DNA of 64,000 nucleotides, taken from Channallabes apus (taxonomy: Eukaryota; Chordata; Actinopteri; Siluriformes; Clariidae). The translations under genes and the position numbers were made by a program. Under the pieces are notes generated by a model that saw only the letters and a list, made by a program, of their open reading frames with translations, ran no database searches and was not told the origin of the DNA. Positions 45,363 to 57,250 of this stretch are shown here, piece by piece. How positions within the stretch are numbered: position 1 is the stretch's first letter; each line of letters starts with the position of its first letter. The stretch spans positions 15,442,651 to 15,506,650 of the forward strand of contig CM060118.1 of NCBI GenBank assembly GCA_030522415.1, written 5' to 3'.

Positions 45363-45952
45363 AGAAAACTGCCACTGAGCTTATTGATAAACTGTAAATA
45401 TAAATGCAAAATTAGATAGTGAAAGTATTATGATATCAAATGAATGGTTTTCACCATCCTGAAAAAAAAATATATGTACTGTACAGTATAGACAGCTTTT
45501 ATAAAAGACATGAGATTAAAATTAAACATAGAAAAAAAATCTCTGAAGAACTCATAGCGTGTAAATAATGTAAATTTTAAAGTCCTTTACAGCTAAAGTT
45601 TATTTCCATATTTCTTTATATTACTAATTTGTAAATTCTCTCTTTCTTATGGAAATTTTGAGGTCATCAGCAGTCGTATAAGCGTTTCACTTCATATCAT
45701 ACTGTGTATGTCTGTGTATGTGGCGAATAAAATTTGAATTTGAATTTCATTGGATTAAACCCCAATACAGACTTTTAACCAACACAGTGAATAAAGTAAA
45801 GGGTGGACAAGAAAGGTTGAAATTATTGAGAATGTTACTGTACCAATACTATTCTTCCCTATTGGAGAATTATGGGTCTAATACAATTAGACTTTCTGTT
45901 TGTAGAAAAAGGATCCAAAAAATTTGCAGCAGGATAATAATAATAATAGGGG

Positions 45953-46312
45953 CAGCACGGTGGTGTAGTGGTTAGCACTGTCGCCTTGCACCTCCAGGGT
46001 CCGTGTTCGTTTCCCAGCCAGGCTCGATTCACGTCTCTGTGTGCATGGAGTTTACATGTTCTCCATGTGCTTAGTTGGTTTCCTTCAGGTACTCCGGTTT
46101 CCTCCCACAGTTCAAATATATGCAGATTAGGCTAATTGGCGTTCCCAAATTGCCCGTAATGTGTGAATGAGTGTGTTTATGTGTGTGTGCCCTGCGATAG
46201 ATTGGCACCCCATCCAGGGTGTACCCCGCCTCATGCCCTAAGACTCCTGGGATAGGCTCCAGGTCACCGTGACCCTGAATACAGGGTAAAGTGGAACAGG
46301 TAATGAATGAGT
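45953..46312 (+). repeat. DANA-type SINE, full length
   Basis: 'gcagcacggtggtgtagtgg', 'cgccttgcacctccagggtc', complete core, 'gtaccccgcctcatgcccta', 'ggctccaggtcaccgtgacc' and a diverged end 'gtaatgaatgagtgagtgat'. It lies between AT-rich (aat)n-like flanks, so its duplication cannot be defined. Confidence 0.9.
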
Positions 46313-48685
46313 GAGTGATAATTATAATAAAAATAATCATTTTTAATTTAAAAAAGTGTTACAGTAAATACCATAGCAGTTAGAATATCCAATGGATTAG
46401 GAAAAACAGATACTCCTATCACCACTGTGATATACTGTACAGTTGTTTTAAAAATATCATATCTTTTCCAGTCAATACAGGTGAAATAGTGTGGCCAAAA
46501 ATGTGCAACATCTGCTCCATTCTTTCATTTCCCATCTGATGTACCTGGCAGAGGTCAAAATGGAACTAGTTTGTATGGGTCAGCACAGTGTTCTCGATCC
46601 CATGCTCTTCGTGGTGGCTTCACACACCAACTGTTATATACAATCTCTCCAGCATGTCCTGAGGCTGTGCAGGTTCTTCAGCAAGTGGTACCCACCTGAC
46701 ACACTCTATTGGAAAATGACCAGAGCAACCGAGCATACTTTTAAGGTGCTCTACAGTAGGTACTTCAACTGCCCCTTACAATTTTGAGAAGGTGAGAGGT
46801 ATTGTACAAAGCTTGCTAATCCAGTATGCCTCTTGAATAAGGCTTCTTTTTTTTTTCTTCAACTTCCTAAGCATGTTTTTGTTTGCGTTAGGATTATTGT
46901 ATAATCTTTTCCTTGTCTAATTCCAGTTTGATCCTTATTTTTTCAGTTCTCTTAGTATTTATCTAGATTCATGGTTTTAATTTTCTACTTAATGGAACAA
47001 TACTGGATTTTTTTTTTAACTAACATATTGTCAAGTGCATTTGTAAAAACCCATCAAGTACCACGATGAAACTGGCTCTCATTTAGACCATCCCAGGAAA
47101 TCAAGACCGAAACTTTTCTCTGCTGCACCTCAAATTTAGATCAAATATTAGATTAATTAGACCTTGATGATTGAAAGGATTAAAACAAACATAATCTACA
47201 GAATACACATTACCTAATTCATAACCCACATAATATTTCTAACTTTTATTTACTTTTTTATTAATTAACTTTTCTATATATGAAAATTTTATTTTTCATT
47301 TCTTTTTTTCTAAAGAAACTACTGTTATTGTTATATGTAGGCTACTGTATTTCTCATAGAGTTCTCTGGATGGCAGATCACTAATTCATTGATACAATAC
47401 AACACCCATGACAGTTCCAGGTGGTTATGCATCTCACAGCCACCAGCACTTTAATTATAACAGATAGTCCCTTAGAATAAAATTTCCATAAAGAGTAGTG
47501 CATATTACAATGTACGTACAGTATCTGATGTTGTCTAGTCCCTGCTGAGAAAATAGGAGCACTTCATTTGCATGCGGTTATTGAATAAATAAAGTGTTGA
47601 AACTGTGAGATGTTCATTACAGAGTATTTTTCCCAAGCTATAGGATCTCTTATTCAGCACTTATAACTTAGCACTTATATGCGGCTGGTGAATGAACACC
47701 ATGCTCATGCAATTTCCTTTCCTTATATTTGCAATAAATCACATACATTAGGAGGGCAGGAGTAGAGGAGTCAGGGTACTGTGGGTAACATCTTGGGTGA
47801 ATCCCACATATACAGTACATTTGTTATTTATTATTTTTAAAGAATAGTGTCTCTTTACAAAACCAAAAACTAGTGATAATTTTTTTAGAGGAATCATAAG
47901 TAATATAGGAGTATGATAAAGATATGCAAAGTAATTGCCATTTTTTAAACAAATTTATCATAAACCTATAACACTATTTTATTTTTCACTAGGTTTTATT
48001 ACCCAACAATAATCTGTTGTACCTTTCAACAATACAATAAAAATTAATATAGAACCATTTAAGCAATTGAAAGACCAGACACAATTAGTTTCACATGTTT
48101 GAAACTGTTTACTATAACAGTTTTTATAAAGTTTTACTATAAAAATTTACTATAATGTAGAGATGTTGAGCTCAGTATGTGCTTTAAAAGTATACAGTAT
48201 ATGTTGAGCTCAACACCTGAATTGTTGCTCAGTTTTATGCGTATTACACTGGAAGGTGACGTATAGGTGTAATCCAGCATAATGGAATGGGTCCAAGGGC
48301 ACCCATCTGACTCTGTAGCGGACACAATCCAGCTGGCAGAATATGTCATGTCTATATTTGCAAGCCCAAGTAACATAAGCGTCATTATCCCCTCTTCCAA
48401 TGGTGGTGGGTAGTTCTGGAAGGGGACTGGAGAGCAGGGACAACAAGCAGCCCCGCTGAGGGAAGAAGGATTATTGTCAGCGTGTAGTCATTGTATCACA
48501 CTACCAAATTTGCAGGCACTTTCAGGCAAAATGTCCCAAAATAGGTGGTTCATGTGTTCAAATTTCCTAATTTCCAGTCTCCTGGCGGTCTCATAATCTT
48601 TCCTTTGGTAAACAACCAACATAGGACTAGGTGGCTGCCAAGTAAGGAAGTATGAGGGGTGAGTGGGCCTGGCAAGGGAAACTGA
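46313..48685. other. Long stretch, mostly non-coding, one weak exon candidate
   Basis: The 98-codon frame at 46491-46787 has no recognisable domain. On the minus strand, 48467-48205 opens with a pyrimidine tract and AG ('ccttcttccctcag'), followed by about 80 open codons (GRGDNDAYVTWACKYRHDIF). I cannot link it to any family. The rest is AT-rich. Confidence 0.3.
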
Positions 48686-48689
48686 TCCG

Positions 48690-49035
48690 ATCGCACAGAA
48701 AAGCCAATGTTTGTGGGAATACTACTGTATACGCAGCGCTTCACAAACACCAATTGCACATTACAAGAACTCAGCTGGGAGTTATTGCTACAGTACATCC
48801 CTGGTACAGTCCGAGTCTCACTCCAAGCAAGTTCCACATGTCTGGGCCATCAAAGGACTTCCTGGATGGCCAGAATTTCAGATGTGAAGCAGGCAGTACG
48901 ATCATGACTCTGGTGTACTGAGAGAACTTTCTACCTTGATGGTAAGTGAAACTTGTAGAGGTGCACACTCATAACTTTTATCCTGTACAATAATCAAAAG
49001 TCCAGGTTTGACTTGAACAATGCTTATATAATCAT
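48690..49035 (+). pseudogene. mariner transposase C-terminal fossil (copy 3 of 3)
   Basis: Plus-strand translation near 48840 gives SKFHMSGPSKDFLDGQNFR, matching the SDFHLFGPLKxxLxGxxF block that follows the third catalytic acid in mariner transposases. Upstream 'cattacaagaactcagctgg' and 'attgctacagtacatccctg' fit the preceding helix, with stops. The terminal-repeat-like 'tccaggtttgacttgaacaa' lies at 49001-49020. Confidence 0.65.
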
Positions 49036-49039
49036 TGTT

Positions 49040-50070
49040 CTTATTGATTTAAAAAAAAAAAAAGATTTGGTAGTAAATTAAAATGGATATTCATGATTTT
49101 CAAGTAATGTTAGTGCACGCTTTCTCTATATTCAACAAATAATCTAATACAACAGATCCAGTTCCTATTTTTTAAAAACGACACATCTATAAATGTAATC
49201 TAATGTGAATGTAATCGCTTCTATCTCATATTGCCTTTTCGCCATGCTCTCCTTCAGCTCCAGTAACTGTAATCCCTTGGAAGTATTGCTGTGATTTATT
49301 GTTCTGTCTCCAGCTGCTGATTAGATGAATTCCAGACTTAAACTTCCACATCCCAACACTGAATACAAAGTAAACTGGCTGTGCTTGACCCTGAGCCTTA
49401 CTTACATTACAGCAGTACAGTATTAAATATGATGTTTCAGATACAGAATAAATAAATAGAAGTATTTAAAATTCATTGTGTTTGAAATGGCTATACAGTG
49501 TTGGTCGCTTGCTACCATTTTCTCTGAGAAGTTCTTCGAGGAGTTGAGCGTCACACACCAGACCAGATGGAGCCGACAGAAAATGAAAAAGCTGTTTACA
49601 TTAAAATAAATCACATATTCTCTTGTATGCCTTCCTTTTATCTGCGCCCAGCAGCTAGGAGAGACATGCCCATTATTCTTAACAAGTGCACTATGCCAAG
49701 GACTATTGCATAGTTTAAATGGAAAGTTCACAGAGTATAAGTCATTACTGGATGGATCATATAGTGATATATTGTGTTTGATTACTTTAAGGCAAGAGGG
49801 AGGATTTCTGTTAAATTTTTATTAGGAACTAATGACTGGTATTTAAAACCTATGCAATTTTGGTGCATGCAGTATGATGGGGGTAATAACAGTTTGAAGA
49901 TCTGTTTATATCAAGTGCTTTAATTAAATTTAAATCCTAATGGCGTACACAGTAATTAAATAAAGTGGGTTTCAACACCCAGCCTTCCTTTTTTTGACAC
50001 ACTATACAGTCTTTTATTGACAATGTTTAAAACCTCTCTGGCAAAACTTGAGTGGAACGTTACATCCATA
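49040..50070. other. Non-coding stretch
   Basis: No gene or repeat family recognised. 49230-49340 has balanced composition but no coding signal. Confidence 0.5.
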
Positions 50071-50073
50071 TAC

Positions 50074-50960
50074 ATTCACTAGCCACTTCATTAGTACTGG
50101 GTTGGAGCCACATTTCCCTTCAAAAGTGCCTACATTTTTTGAGGAATAGATTTTTGACAAGGTGCTGAAAACATTCCGTACAGATCTTGGTCCATATTGA
50201 CATGATAGCATCACGCAGTTGATTGAGATTTCTCAGGTGCACATTCATGATGCAAATCTCCTGTTCCCTATTGGATTGAGGTCTGGTGACTGTGGAGGCA
50301 TTCCGAGTACCGTGAACTCATTCACCAGTGTAAAATGATTTAGTGACATGGCATGTTAACCTGCCGCCATAAAGGCATGGACATGCTCAGTAAGGGATGC
50401 TGACTGGCATTAAAACAGTGCTCAATTGGTACTAAGGGGAACAAAGTGAAGAAAATATCCTCTACACCATTACACCACCTCCACCAACCTGAACCATTGA
50501 CACAAGGCAGAATGGATCATGTTGTTTATGTCAAACCCTGAATTTTATTGAGGCCATGTGAATTGTATGCTTAGTTTCCTGTTCTTATCAGACAGGAGAG
50601 GCACCTGCAGTAGTGTGGCCTTCTGCTGCTGTAGCCCATCCGCATCAATGTTCGACATGTTGTTTGCTCTTCGGTATACCTGGGTCGCAACAAGATATTG
50701 TTTCTGTTGCCTTTCTATCAGCTTAAATCAGTTTGGCCATTTTCCTCTGACCTCTGGCATCAACAAAGCACTAAAAGAACTGCTTCTCTCTGGATATTTT
50801 CCCTTTTTCAGACAATTCTCCGAAACCCCTGAGATGGTTGTGAATGCAAATCCCAGTAGATGTCTCAAGATAGGTCTTGACCATGTCTACATACCCACCA
50901 TGTAATTAGCTGAGTAGGTATTTGCGTTAATGTGTTAAGGTATTTGCGTTAAGGTATTTG
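50074..50960 (-). mobile_element. Tc1-like element fossil, antisense
   Basis: The left end 'cattcactagccacttcatt' is the typical terminal repeat of a widespread fish Tc1 family. Antisense blocks follow in the right order: 'tgttccctattggattgagg' (the NPIE catalytic Glu region), 'gtgctcaattggtactaagg', 'aaaatatcctctacaccatt', then, after a gap, 'gttgcctttctatcag' and 'ggccattttcctctgacctc' from the N-terminal half. It ends near 'ggtatttgcgttaatgtg'. The central catalytic part is largely deleted and the right terminal repeat is worn away. Confidence 0.8.
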
Positions 50961-51059
50961 CATCTATAAAATGAGTGAGAACATTAATTAATTCTATTAA
51001 GCTATTTTTTATTATTTAACTTTTTACACTTTCTCCTTTTTCAGCAAGCAGTTAGTATA

Positions 51060-51580
51060 TTAATGATGTGTATAATGTGTAGAGGTAGAAGAGAATAGAG
51101 TCTGCATTTGCAGTCTTAGCTTTAATAAACATTGTGATAACACCAAAAAGAGAAACAGGAACTTGATTAGGAACTAAAACAACATGAGCCTTTGGTGGGA
51201 ACATGGCTGGGGAGGATGCCCTGTTGTCCTCTGATGGCAGCAGATTTGCAGAGGTTACCACGCTCACCTCCACTGGGAGCTTGGCTCTTGAGGTCACCAC
51301 GTTCACTTCCATTGGAGGCTTCAGTGGTGACGAGTAGCTCATAGTAGATCATAGAACCTTCTTATTGAGTTTAACAGCTTCTTCTCCAATCTTCTTGTCC
51401 ATGACCACAAAGAGGATGTAACAGGAAAGCAGAAAGAGCATGGCACATGAATTTCATATGATTCGGATTCCCCAGTGCTGGTCCCAAGACATGGTCTCCA
51501 CGGGATCGAGATGCATTAAAATTTCAGCACCAGTCTTTCTTTCCTCCCCGGCTGCATGCTCTATAAGGTCTATCAGTCTG
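51060..51580 (-). pseudogene. Coding-like segment of unknown origin
   Basis: On the minus strand, 51560-51360 reads EHAAGEERKTGAEILMHLDP and, after a stop, a strongly hydrophobic AMLFLLSCYILFVVMDKKI followed by GEEAVKLNKKV, like a small single-pass membrane protein. From 51342 a second frame begins MSYSSPLKPPMEVNVVTSRA. Stops separate the parts. I recognise no family. It may be a processed pseudogene, or chance. Confidence 0.25.
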
Positions 51581-51599
51581 GTATGTCATGGATAAGAAG

Positions 51600-52475
51600 A
51601 TGCAAGTTACTCCACTTACCTGATATAGTAGTTATGATATAGAGTACAGTATACAGAAGTAGCAAAACAAACAAACATTAATAGAGATTTTTATGCTTAT
51701 TTTCTTTCTTTGTGCATGACTGATTGCTAGAAGTTATAGCTCTCAGAGGGTTATATGCTCTTTGTTTCTGAAACTCAACAGCGTAATCCCAACAGTAAAT
51801 CTTTAACCTTGGGGGTGATAAAAAAAATAAAAAGAACTGCAATGTCAAAGTGTGCACTATTTTAGTAAAATTGTCTAAAGGGAATAAACACTACACTACA
51901 CTAAAACCCTGTTAGCCATGAGAATCTCAAGGCTTTTCACAAGGTCTCATAGACTCTCAGCGATAACTGAACTATTTTCACACAAGGCATGTCTTTCAAC
52001 TTATATATTCCACTGGGAGTGTTTTCTCTTTGAAACAGTGAAATGGCAGAATGAAGGTGAGAAAGCCATGCTGGCATAGACACATAATTAATCTTTTTGA
52101 TTCATAATTCTTCACATGGTTTATAATATTTTTCAGTTTTATTCTATACTCGTAAAGTCTTGTAAAGATGTGAAGAAAGTTGGCAAAGTGAAGATATTCT
52201 TGAAAATAGTTTTTAAAAAATGCTTTTGAATATGTAAAACGTAAACACTAAACACCTTCTAGGCCTTCTTGGTATTAATGGTCTAAGTTTTATTATCATG
52301 CAGTGTTATAAGGAAAATAGCTGGAAAGTTGGCCCATGTTAATCTGCTACAGTTTATCAGCTGACTCTGGTTCTTAACTTCTGTCAGGAAAGCTTATTAT
52401 GTTGTCTGAAAAAGGATTCTAATGATAGGCTCCCAGGTGGTACACAAAAAAAGAAGAAAAAAAAAAGATTATGAG
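51600..52475. other. Non-coding stretch
   Basis: No gene or repeat recognised. 'agagtacagtatacagaagt' at 51641 contains one heptamer. Confidence 0.5.
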
Positions 52476-52479
52476 TTTC

Positions 52480-52790
52480 AACAATGCCAAAGCTGTACAT
52501 GGCTGGAAGCCAAGAGAAAAGAATTGGCAGTGCTTTCTAGGTGGGAGGGAGCCATATTGTCTCCTCAGTCAATCACAGTGACACTACCCAATCGTGGGTG
52601 ACTGTGAGCTCATGCATGCAGGAAAACGTAGATTGCTTTGTCCTCAGAGTGGGTTATGCTGTTCTGTGACACAGCATGAGCAGCAGTTGGTTGGAGGAAG
52701 TATGTGCTAGGCTTTACGGTTCTCAATTACTAGCTGTTGTTTGAAAGGGAAGAGCTGGCAGGTGGGTGGATATTTCCAGGTGATGGGGAA
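52480..52790 (+). repeat. Dispersed fish repeat
   Basis: 'ggcagtgctttctaggtggg', 'cagtcaatcacagtgacact', 'actgtgagctcatgcatgca', 'cagcatgagcagcagttggt' and 'ggaggaagtatgtgctaggc' form a block that I know as a recurrent interspersed repeat in fish. I cannot assign a class. Confidence 0.55.
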
Positions 52791-54822
52791 AAAAAAGTAT
52801 TGGAAAGGTACAAACTTTGTTATTAGGAAAAATATTAGTGAGGATGAAAAAGAAAATGAATGAATGAACTGTTATAAATGAATGAACTGTATTGAATGGT
52901 ACTGTAATGATTGACTATCCGAGACATGGGCAAATCATTTTGAGTTTTGAGTGTTGAATCAACATGTCATTCGAAGCAAGTGTGTCTGTTATGTTTAAAA
53001 AAAAAAAAAAAGGTGACAGTGATTGTAATCATTACAAAAACTTTTTTTGCTGCTTTTGATCATGATTATTAGTAAAGGTGGATGAAAAAGTTATTGAATG
53101 CATGAATGAATGAATACATACATTTGGAAGTCATTATTATTATCTATTACCTTTTTAGATGAAAACCATTCAGGTGAAAATATGTACAAAAAAATGACGA
53201 GTGCCTAAAACATTTCCACAAGCTTTATGGAGAAAAGTGAATTATCATACAACTGATAATGTACTTATTCATGAATGCTTTTGAATTTTTACAGTTCCAA
53301 CAATAACACTTTTTTAGGAATTGTATTTGTCATTTATGCATTTGCGTCATTATCTAAGAAGTAGAGAAGCATGGTTATAGAATGAGGTCCAGGATGATGC
53401 TAGTTTTAAATAAAAATCCATGTCTGGGAAAGAGACCAAAGTTTCCAGATAAACATGTGCCTATTTAAAAGAATGGATGTGTCTAACCAAATCTAAGCAA
53501 ACCCCATCTGTGCATATATAATCGTGGCATGCGCATTTTTCTCCTAATGGATAGTGGCAGGAGAAAAAACATCCTGTCTTTTTTACACCCAACATTATAA
53601 TGAGAAGTGAAAGGTTTAAAGGGAACATCTATGAAAATGTGTCTGCAGCTTAAAAGGTCTAAAGCACCTTTCTTCATAACACTCATAAAATATTCATGAC
53701 TGAATGGGAGCTCAGACAGCTTTACCCTACCCCCCCCCCACCTCCTGTACAACACTTGAAATTACTGTACTGTGTCCAAATTTGGAACCACCTGTATTTG
53801 AAAAGCACACTTTCATGGTTTCTACTTTATTACAGTAATTTGTCATATATAAGGTGACATGTTACATTGTGGTCTGGTGTACAATGAGTTGGACATGAAT
53901 GGACATTCAAAATTAAATCCATAACCTACAATAATACTGTAACAGATTGTTAGCAAATTATTCTATTTAATCATTATTCTAAAATAATTAAAGTCAAGAT
54001 TACCTGCAAAGAGCTAGTGAATTCATCTATATATTACAGTACATGACCACAAGGCTAAAAAAATCAATGCCCTATGTCTTGTGTAATGTGTATATAAATG
54101 TTTCATTTTAAAATGCGCTGCCATAATTACACTACTATAATAAATTTCAAATGAACCGAGTTGAGCTAGCTGTATTGATACAGTAGATAACACATTCCTT
54201 TACTGATGTACTGTGGACAAATCCATTTCGACTTTCAAAACTTAGAAAAAAGTTAAGAATCAGCTAAATACTGGAAGCACTTGTATCTGTTGTGTTTAGA
54301 AAAGTCACAGTAATCGAAGGCGTAATGTTCTTTATGGTCAGAATTAAGTGATTTGACTCCACACTTGTTATAACTGTACTAGCAAATGTAATAAAAGGGG
54401 TTTACTAAAATAGACTTCATTGTATTATGTATAGTTTGACTGTTTTGAGTAACAGCTCTTAATCCTAACCATACTTAAGCTGTACTGTACCTTTCTCTGA
54501 GCCTGTTCTTCCAGCTATGGCTAGATAATGAACATGATGTATGGCACACTCTGAGATAAGCTGCAATAGTTTCTGGAACATTGGTTAAAATATATAAATG
54601 CATGTCATAGTTTACCATGCTTGCACTTTGGATAAAATCTGAAAATTTGAATATTGTAAAAAAGTTCAATATTGTAGGATTAAAGTGTCCCACACAAAGG
54701 TGTCCAAAAGATTACAAAGGTAATCTTTGGTCTTGGCCATAGTGGAGTTTGTAGTGTGACTGTTTGAGGTTGTAGACAGGTGTCTTTTTTACTGATAACA
54801 GATGTCATTAATACAGGTAACG
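52791..54822. other. Long non-coding stretch
   Basis: AT-rich with a C-run near 53731 and (gaat)n traces near 52855 and 53105. The 90-codon minus frame at 53483-53755 and the one at 54475-54693 have no domain. Confidence 0.5.
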
Positions 54823-54825
54823 AGT

Positions 54826-55257
54826 GGAGGACAGAGGAGCTACTGGTCTGTGAGAGTGGAGGACAGAAGAGCTACTGGTCTGTGAGAGTGGAGGACAGAG
54901 GAGCTACTGGTCTGTGAGAGCGGAGGACAGAAGAGCTACTGGTCTGTGAGAGTGGAGGACAGAGGAGCTACTGGTCTGTGAGAGTGGAGGACAGAGGAGC
55001 TAGTGGTCTGTGAGAGTGGAGGACAGAAGAGCTACTGGTCTGTGAGAGTGGAGGACAGAGGAGCTAGTGGTCTGTGAGAGTGGAGGACAGAGGAGCTACT
55101 GGTCTGTGAGAGTGGAGGACAGAAGAGCTACTGGTCTGTGAGAGTGGAGGACAGAAGAGCTACTGGTCTGTGAGAGTGGAGGACAGAAGAGCTACTGGTC
55201 TGTGAGAGTGGAGGACAGAGGAGCTACTGGTCTGTCAGAAGTTACTGGTCTGTGAGA
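54826..55257. repeat. 32-bp minisatellite, about 13 units
   Basis: The unit 'gtggaggacagaggagctac' plus tggtctgtgaga repeats head to tail. Variant bases alternate (gaggag/gaagag, ctactgg/ctagtgg, one gcggagg). The final unit is truncated and diverged. The array is a multiple of neither 3 nor a codon pattern and is not coding. Confidence 0.95.
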
Positions 55258-55259
55258 GC

Positions 55260-55900
55260 CAGAAATCTTGATTGATTGTAACCAGATAATTATTTTCCAC
55301 CATAATTTGCAAATAAATTATTTAAAAATCCTACAATGTGATTTTCTGGATTTTTTTCTTCTTATTTTTTCTCTCATAGTTGAGGTATACCTATGGTGAA
55401 AATTACAAGCCTCTCTCATCTTTTTAAGTGGGAGACCTTGCACAGTTGGTGGCTGACTAAATACTATTTTGCCCCACTGTATATATTACATATATTATTT
55501 TATATTTCATCTGCTGTGAATGAAGTAATTGCATCCAGGTGTGGACCAAAACTACAGCACCGCGACCCCAAAAATCACCCGGTGACCTCCTGGTGAGAAA
55601 GCCTGCTGGACCAAAATAGGCCCAATGTACATACGTGCTTAATGGATCTGTGGAAATATCTTTGACTGATGAGCATAATACCTCTTGTATTGTCTTTATA
55701 CAGTATGCGCCTTTGGTGACTCCAGTGCATCAACATGTTGTTTTCCAGCTGTAGCTGTGCTTTATATTCAAACTGTATGATTTTCCTTAAGTGGGAAATT
55801 CAATCAATTTAATAAACAAATACCAGGGGGAAATTGACTGAAACTGTCTCTCCTATATCACAGAAGCATCCAGTATTTCAAACACAGGACCTTTTGCTTA
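55260..55900. other. Non-coding stretch
   Basis: No gene recognised. 'aaactacagcaccgcgaccc' near 55550 is isolated. Confidence 0.5.
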
Positions 55901-56159
55901 TACAGTGGAAACTCGGATTACGAGTAACGCGGTTTACTAGTGTTCCGCAAGACGAGCAAAGATTTTTTATACGTTTTGACTTGAAAAACGAGCATTGTCT
56001 TAGTTTACGAGCACCGAGTATCATGTATCACGCATGCTTCTTGTTTTGACGCCGAGCGTCACGTCATCACAACTGAGCCAGCGGTTTTTCCCTCTCTTGC
56101 GCTGCGGAATTGTAGGTAATCGTCTCCCCTGCTGGGTGAATACACACATACACACATAT

Positions 56160-56186
56160 GTGTGTGTGTGTGTGTGTAATGTGCGT

Positions 56187-56230
<44 letters not shown>
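56160..56230. repeat. (TG)n/(CA)n microsatellite
   Basis: A TG run, a short spacer (taatgtgcgtg) and a CA run form a self-complementary block in the left arm of the foldback element. Confidence 0.9.
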
Positions 56231-56236
<6 letters not shown>

Positions 56237-56505
56237 ATTAACAGAGAGACCACTTTTAAAAATTAGCAAGGAACATCGCTAGTCACACTAGCGTGAGCGC
56301 ATACTAACTGACTCACTGCTGTAAAGTAAAACAACAACAACAAAAAAACAAATCAACCAGCACCTAACCTTTGAAAACAGTCGCGACAGAGCAGAGTTTG
56401 TGTGTGTTTGTTTGGGAGCCTGAGAGGAGTGGGGGGGCTGTAAAGCCGAGACCTATTGTCTCCCCTGCTTAGTGCTTGCAGAGGTTTTGAGTTTGCGTGT
56501 GTGTT

Positions 56506-56507
<2 letters not shown>

Positions 56508-56545
<38 letters not shown>

Positions 56546-56577
56546 GAAACCTGAGAAAAGGGGGGCTGTAAACGCGA

Positions 56578-56616
<39 letters not shown>
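56508..56616. repeat. Two (TG)n microsatellites
   Basis: Runs at about 56508-56542 and 56582-56616 are separated by 'gaaacctgagaaaagggggg'. That spacer also duplicates text from about 56415, so the left arm has an internal duplication. Confidence 0.9.
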
Positions 56617-56864
56617 ATTCACTTACACCAGTGGTTTTCAAACTTTTTCTGTCATTCCCCACTTAAGGGGGTGAGCGAATTTACAAGCCCCACTTGTCAA
56701 CAAAATAATAACGAAATTAGCCAAATTTACTGGTTATTGAAATATCAATTTCTAAACCAATAAGATCAAACAACACCAAGTTCAAAATAGATCAAATACA
56801 CGTGCAATTGTTATACAAGGCTTATGTTGTCACATATCTTTGCATAATTGACCCCATGTTTATT

Positions 56865-57110
56865 AGCTGCTCAGCAACCGTTTGTAGTTTTTTTGCACTG
56901 GCCAATTCTGTATGCAACTTTGAATGAAGCCATTTGTGCTTTGCTGTCCACTGATTCAGATTTTACCATGTGATTATCCTGCCGTCTGTATTCTGCCAGC
57001 TTTCTTTGAAAGAATTCGAGTGGCTTATTAACGTGACTGGAGTGTGTTGTCTCTAAGTGTCTTCCTAATTTGTTGGGTCTCATGCGGTCTGCTGCCAGCG
57101 GTTTAAGTCA
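56865..57110 (-). pseudogene. hAT transposase remnant (ZBED5-like class)
   Basis: Minus strand: MRPNKLGRHLETTHSSHVNK, then PLEFFQRKLAEYRRQ and AQMASFKVAYRIGQCKK. This is the region just after the BED-like zinc finger in Charlie-type hAT proteins (PSKLxRHLxTxHP...KPxxFFxRK...ASYxVAxxIA). The frame stops after GQCKKTTNGC, and the catalytic and dimerisation parts are missing. The remnant belongs to the enclosing hAT at 56629-59781. Confidence 0.75.
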
Positions 57111-57182
57111 CAAAACACACACGCGTCTCTCTTCTGCCCCCACCATCACCACCATGAATCCAAGCTCAAGATAGGCTTCATT

Positions 57183-57248
57183 AGGGGTGGGCGATATAAC
57201 CAAAATCTTCTATTACGGTAGAAGCAATTTTCTACCTCGATAACAATA
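57183..57248 (+). repeat. Left terminus of a second hAT family
   Basis: 'aggggtgggcgatataacca' and 'aaaatcttctattacgg' look like the hAT terminus that starts with a GGGGTGGGCGATAT motif. Only this end is recognisable; its right end is not found, so it was probably deleted. The BED-domain remnant at 59020-59264 may belong to it. Confidence 0.5.
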
Positions 57249-57250
57249 TA

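Noticed and set aside
46491..46787. 98-codon plus-strand gene
   Set aside because: It looks somewhat protein-like but I could not match it to a family and there are no flanking signals; not reported as a gene.
54826..55257. CRISPR-like array
   Set aside because: Units are contiguous 32-bp repeats without unique spacers and lie in a fish genome; this is a minisatellite.
56021..56282. Open frames rich in Cys/Val or His/Thr on both strands
   Set aside because: They are (TG)n/(CA)n microsatellite read-throughs.
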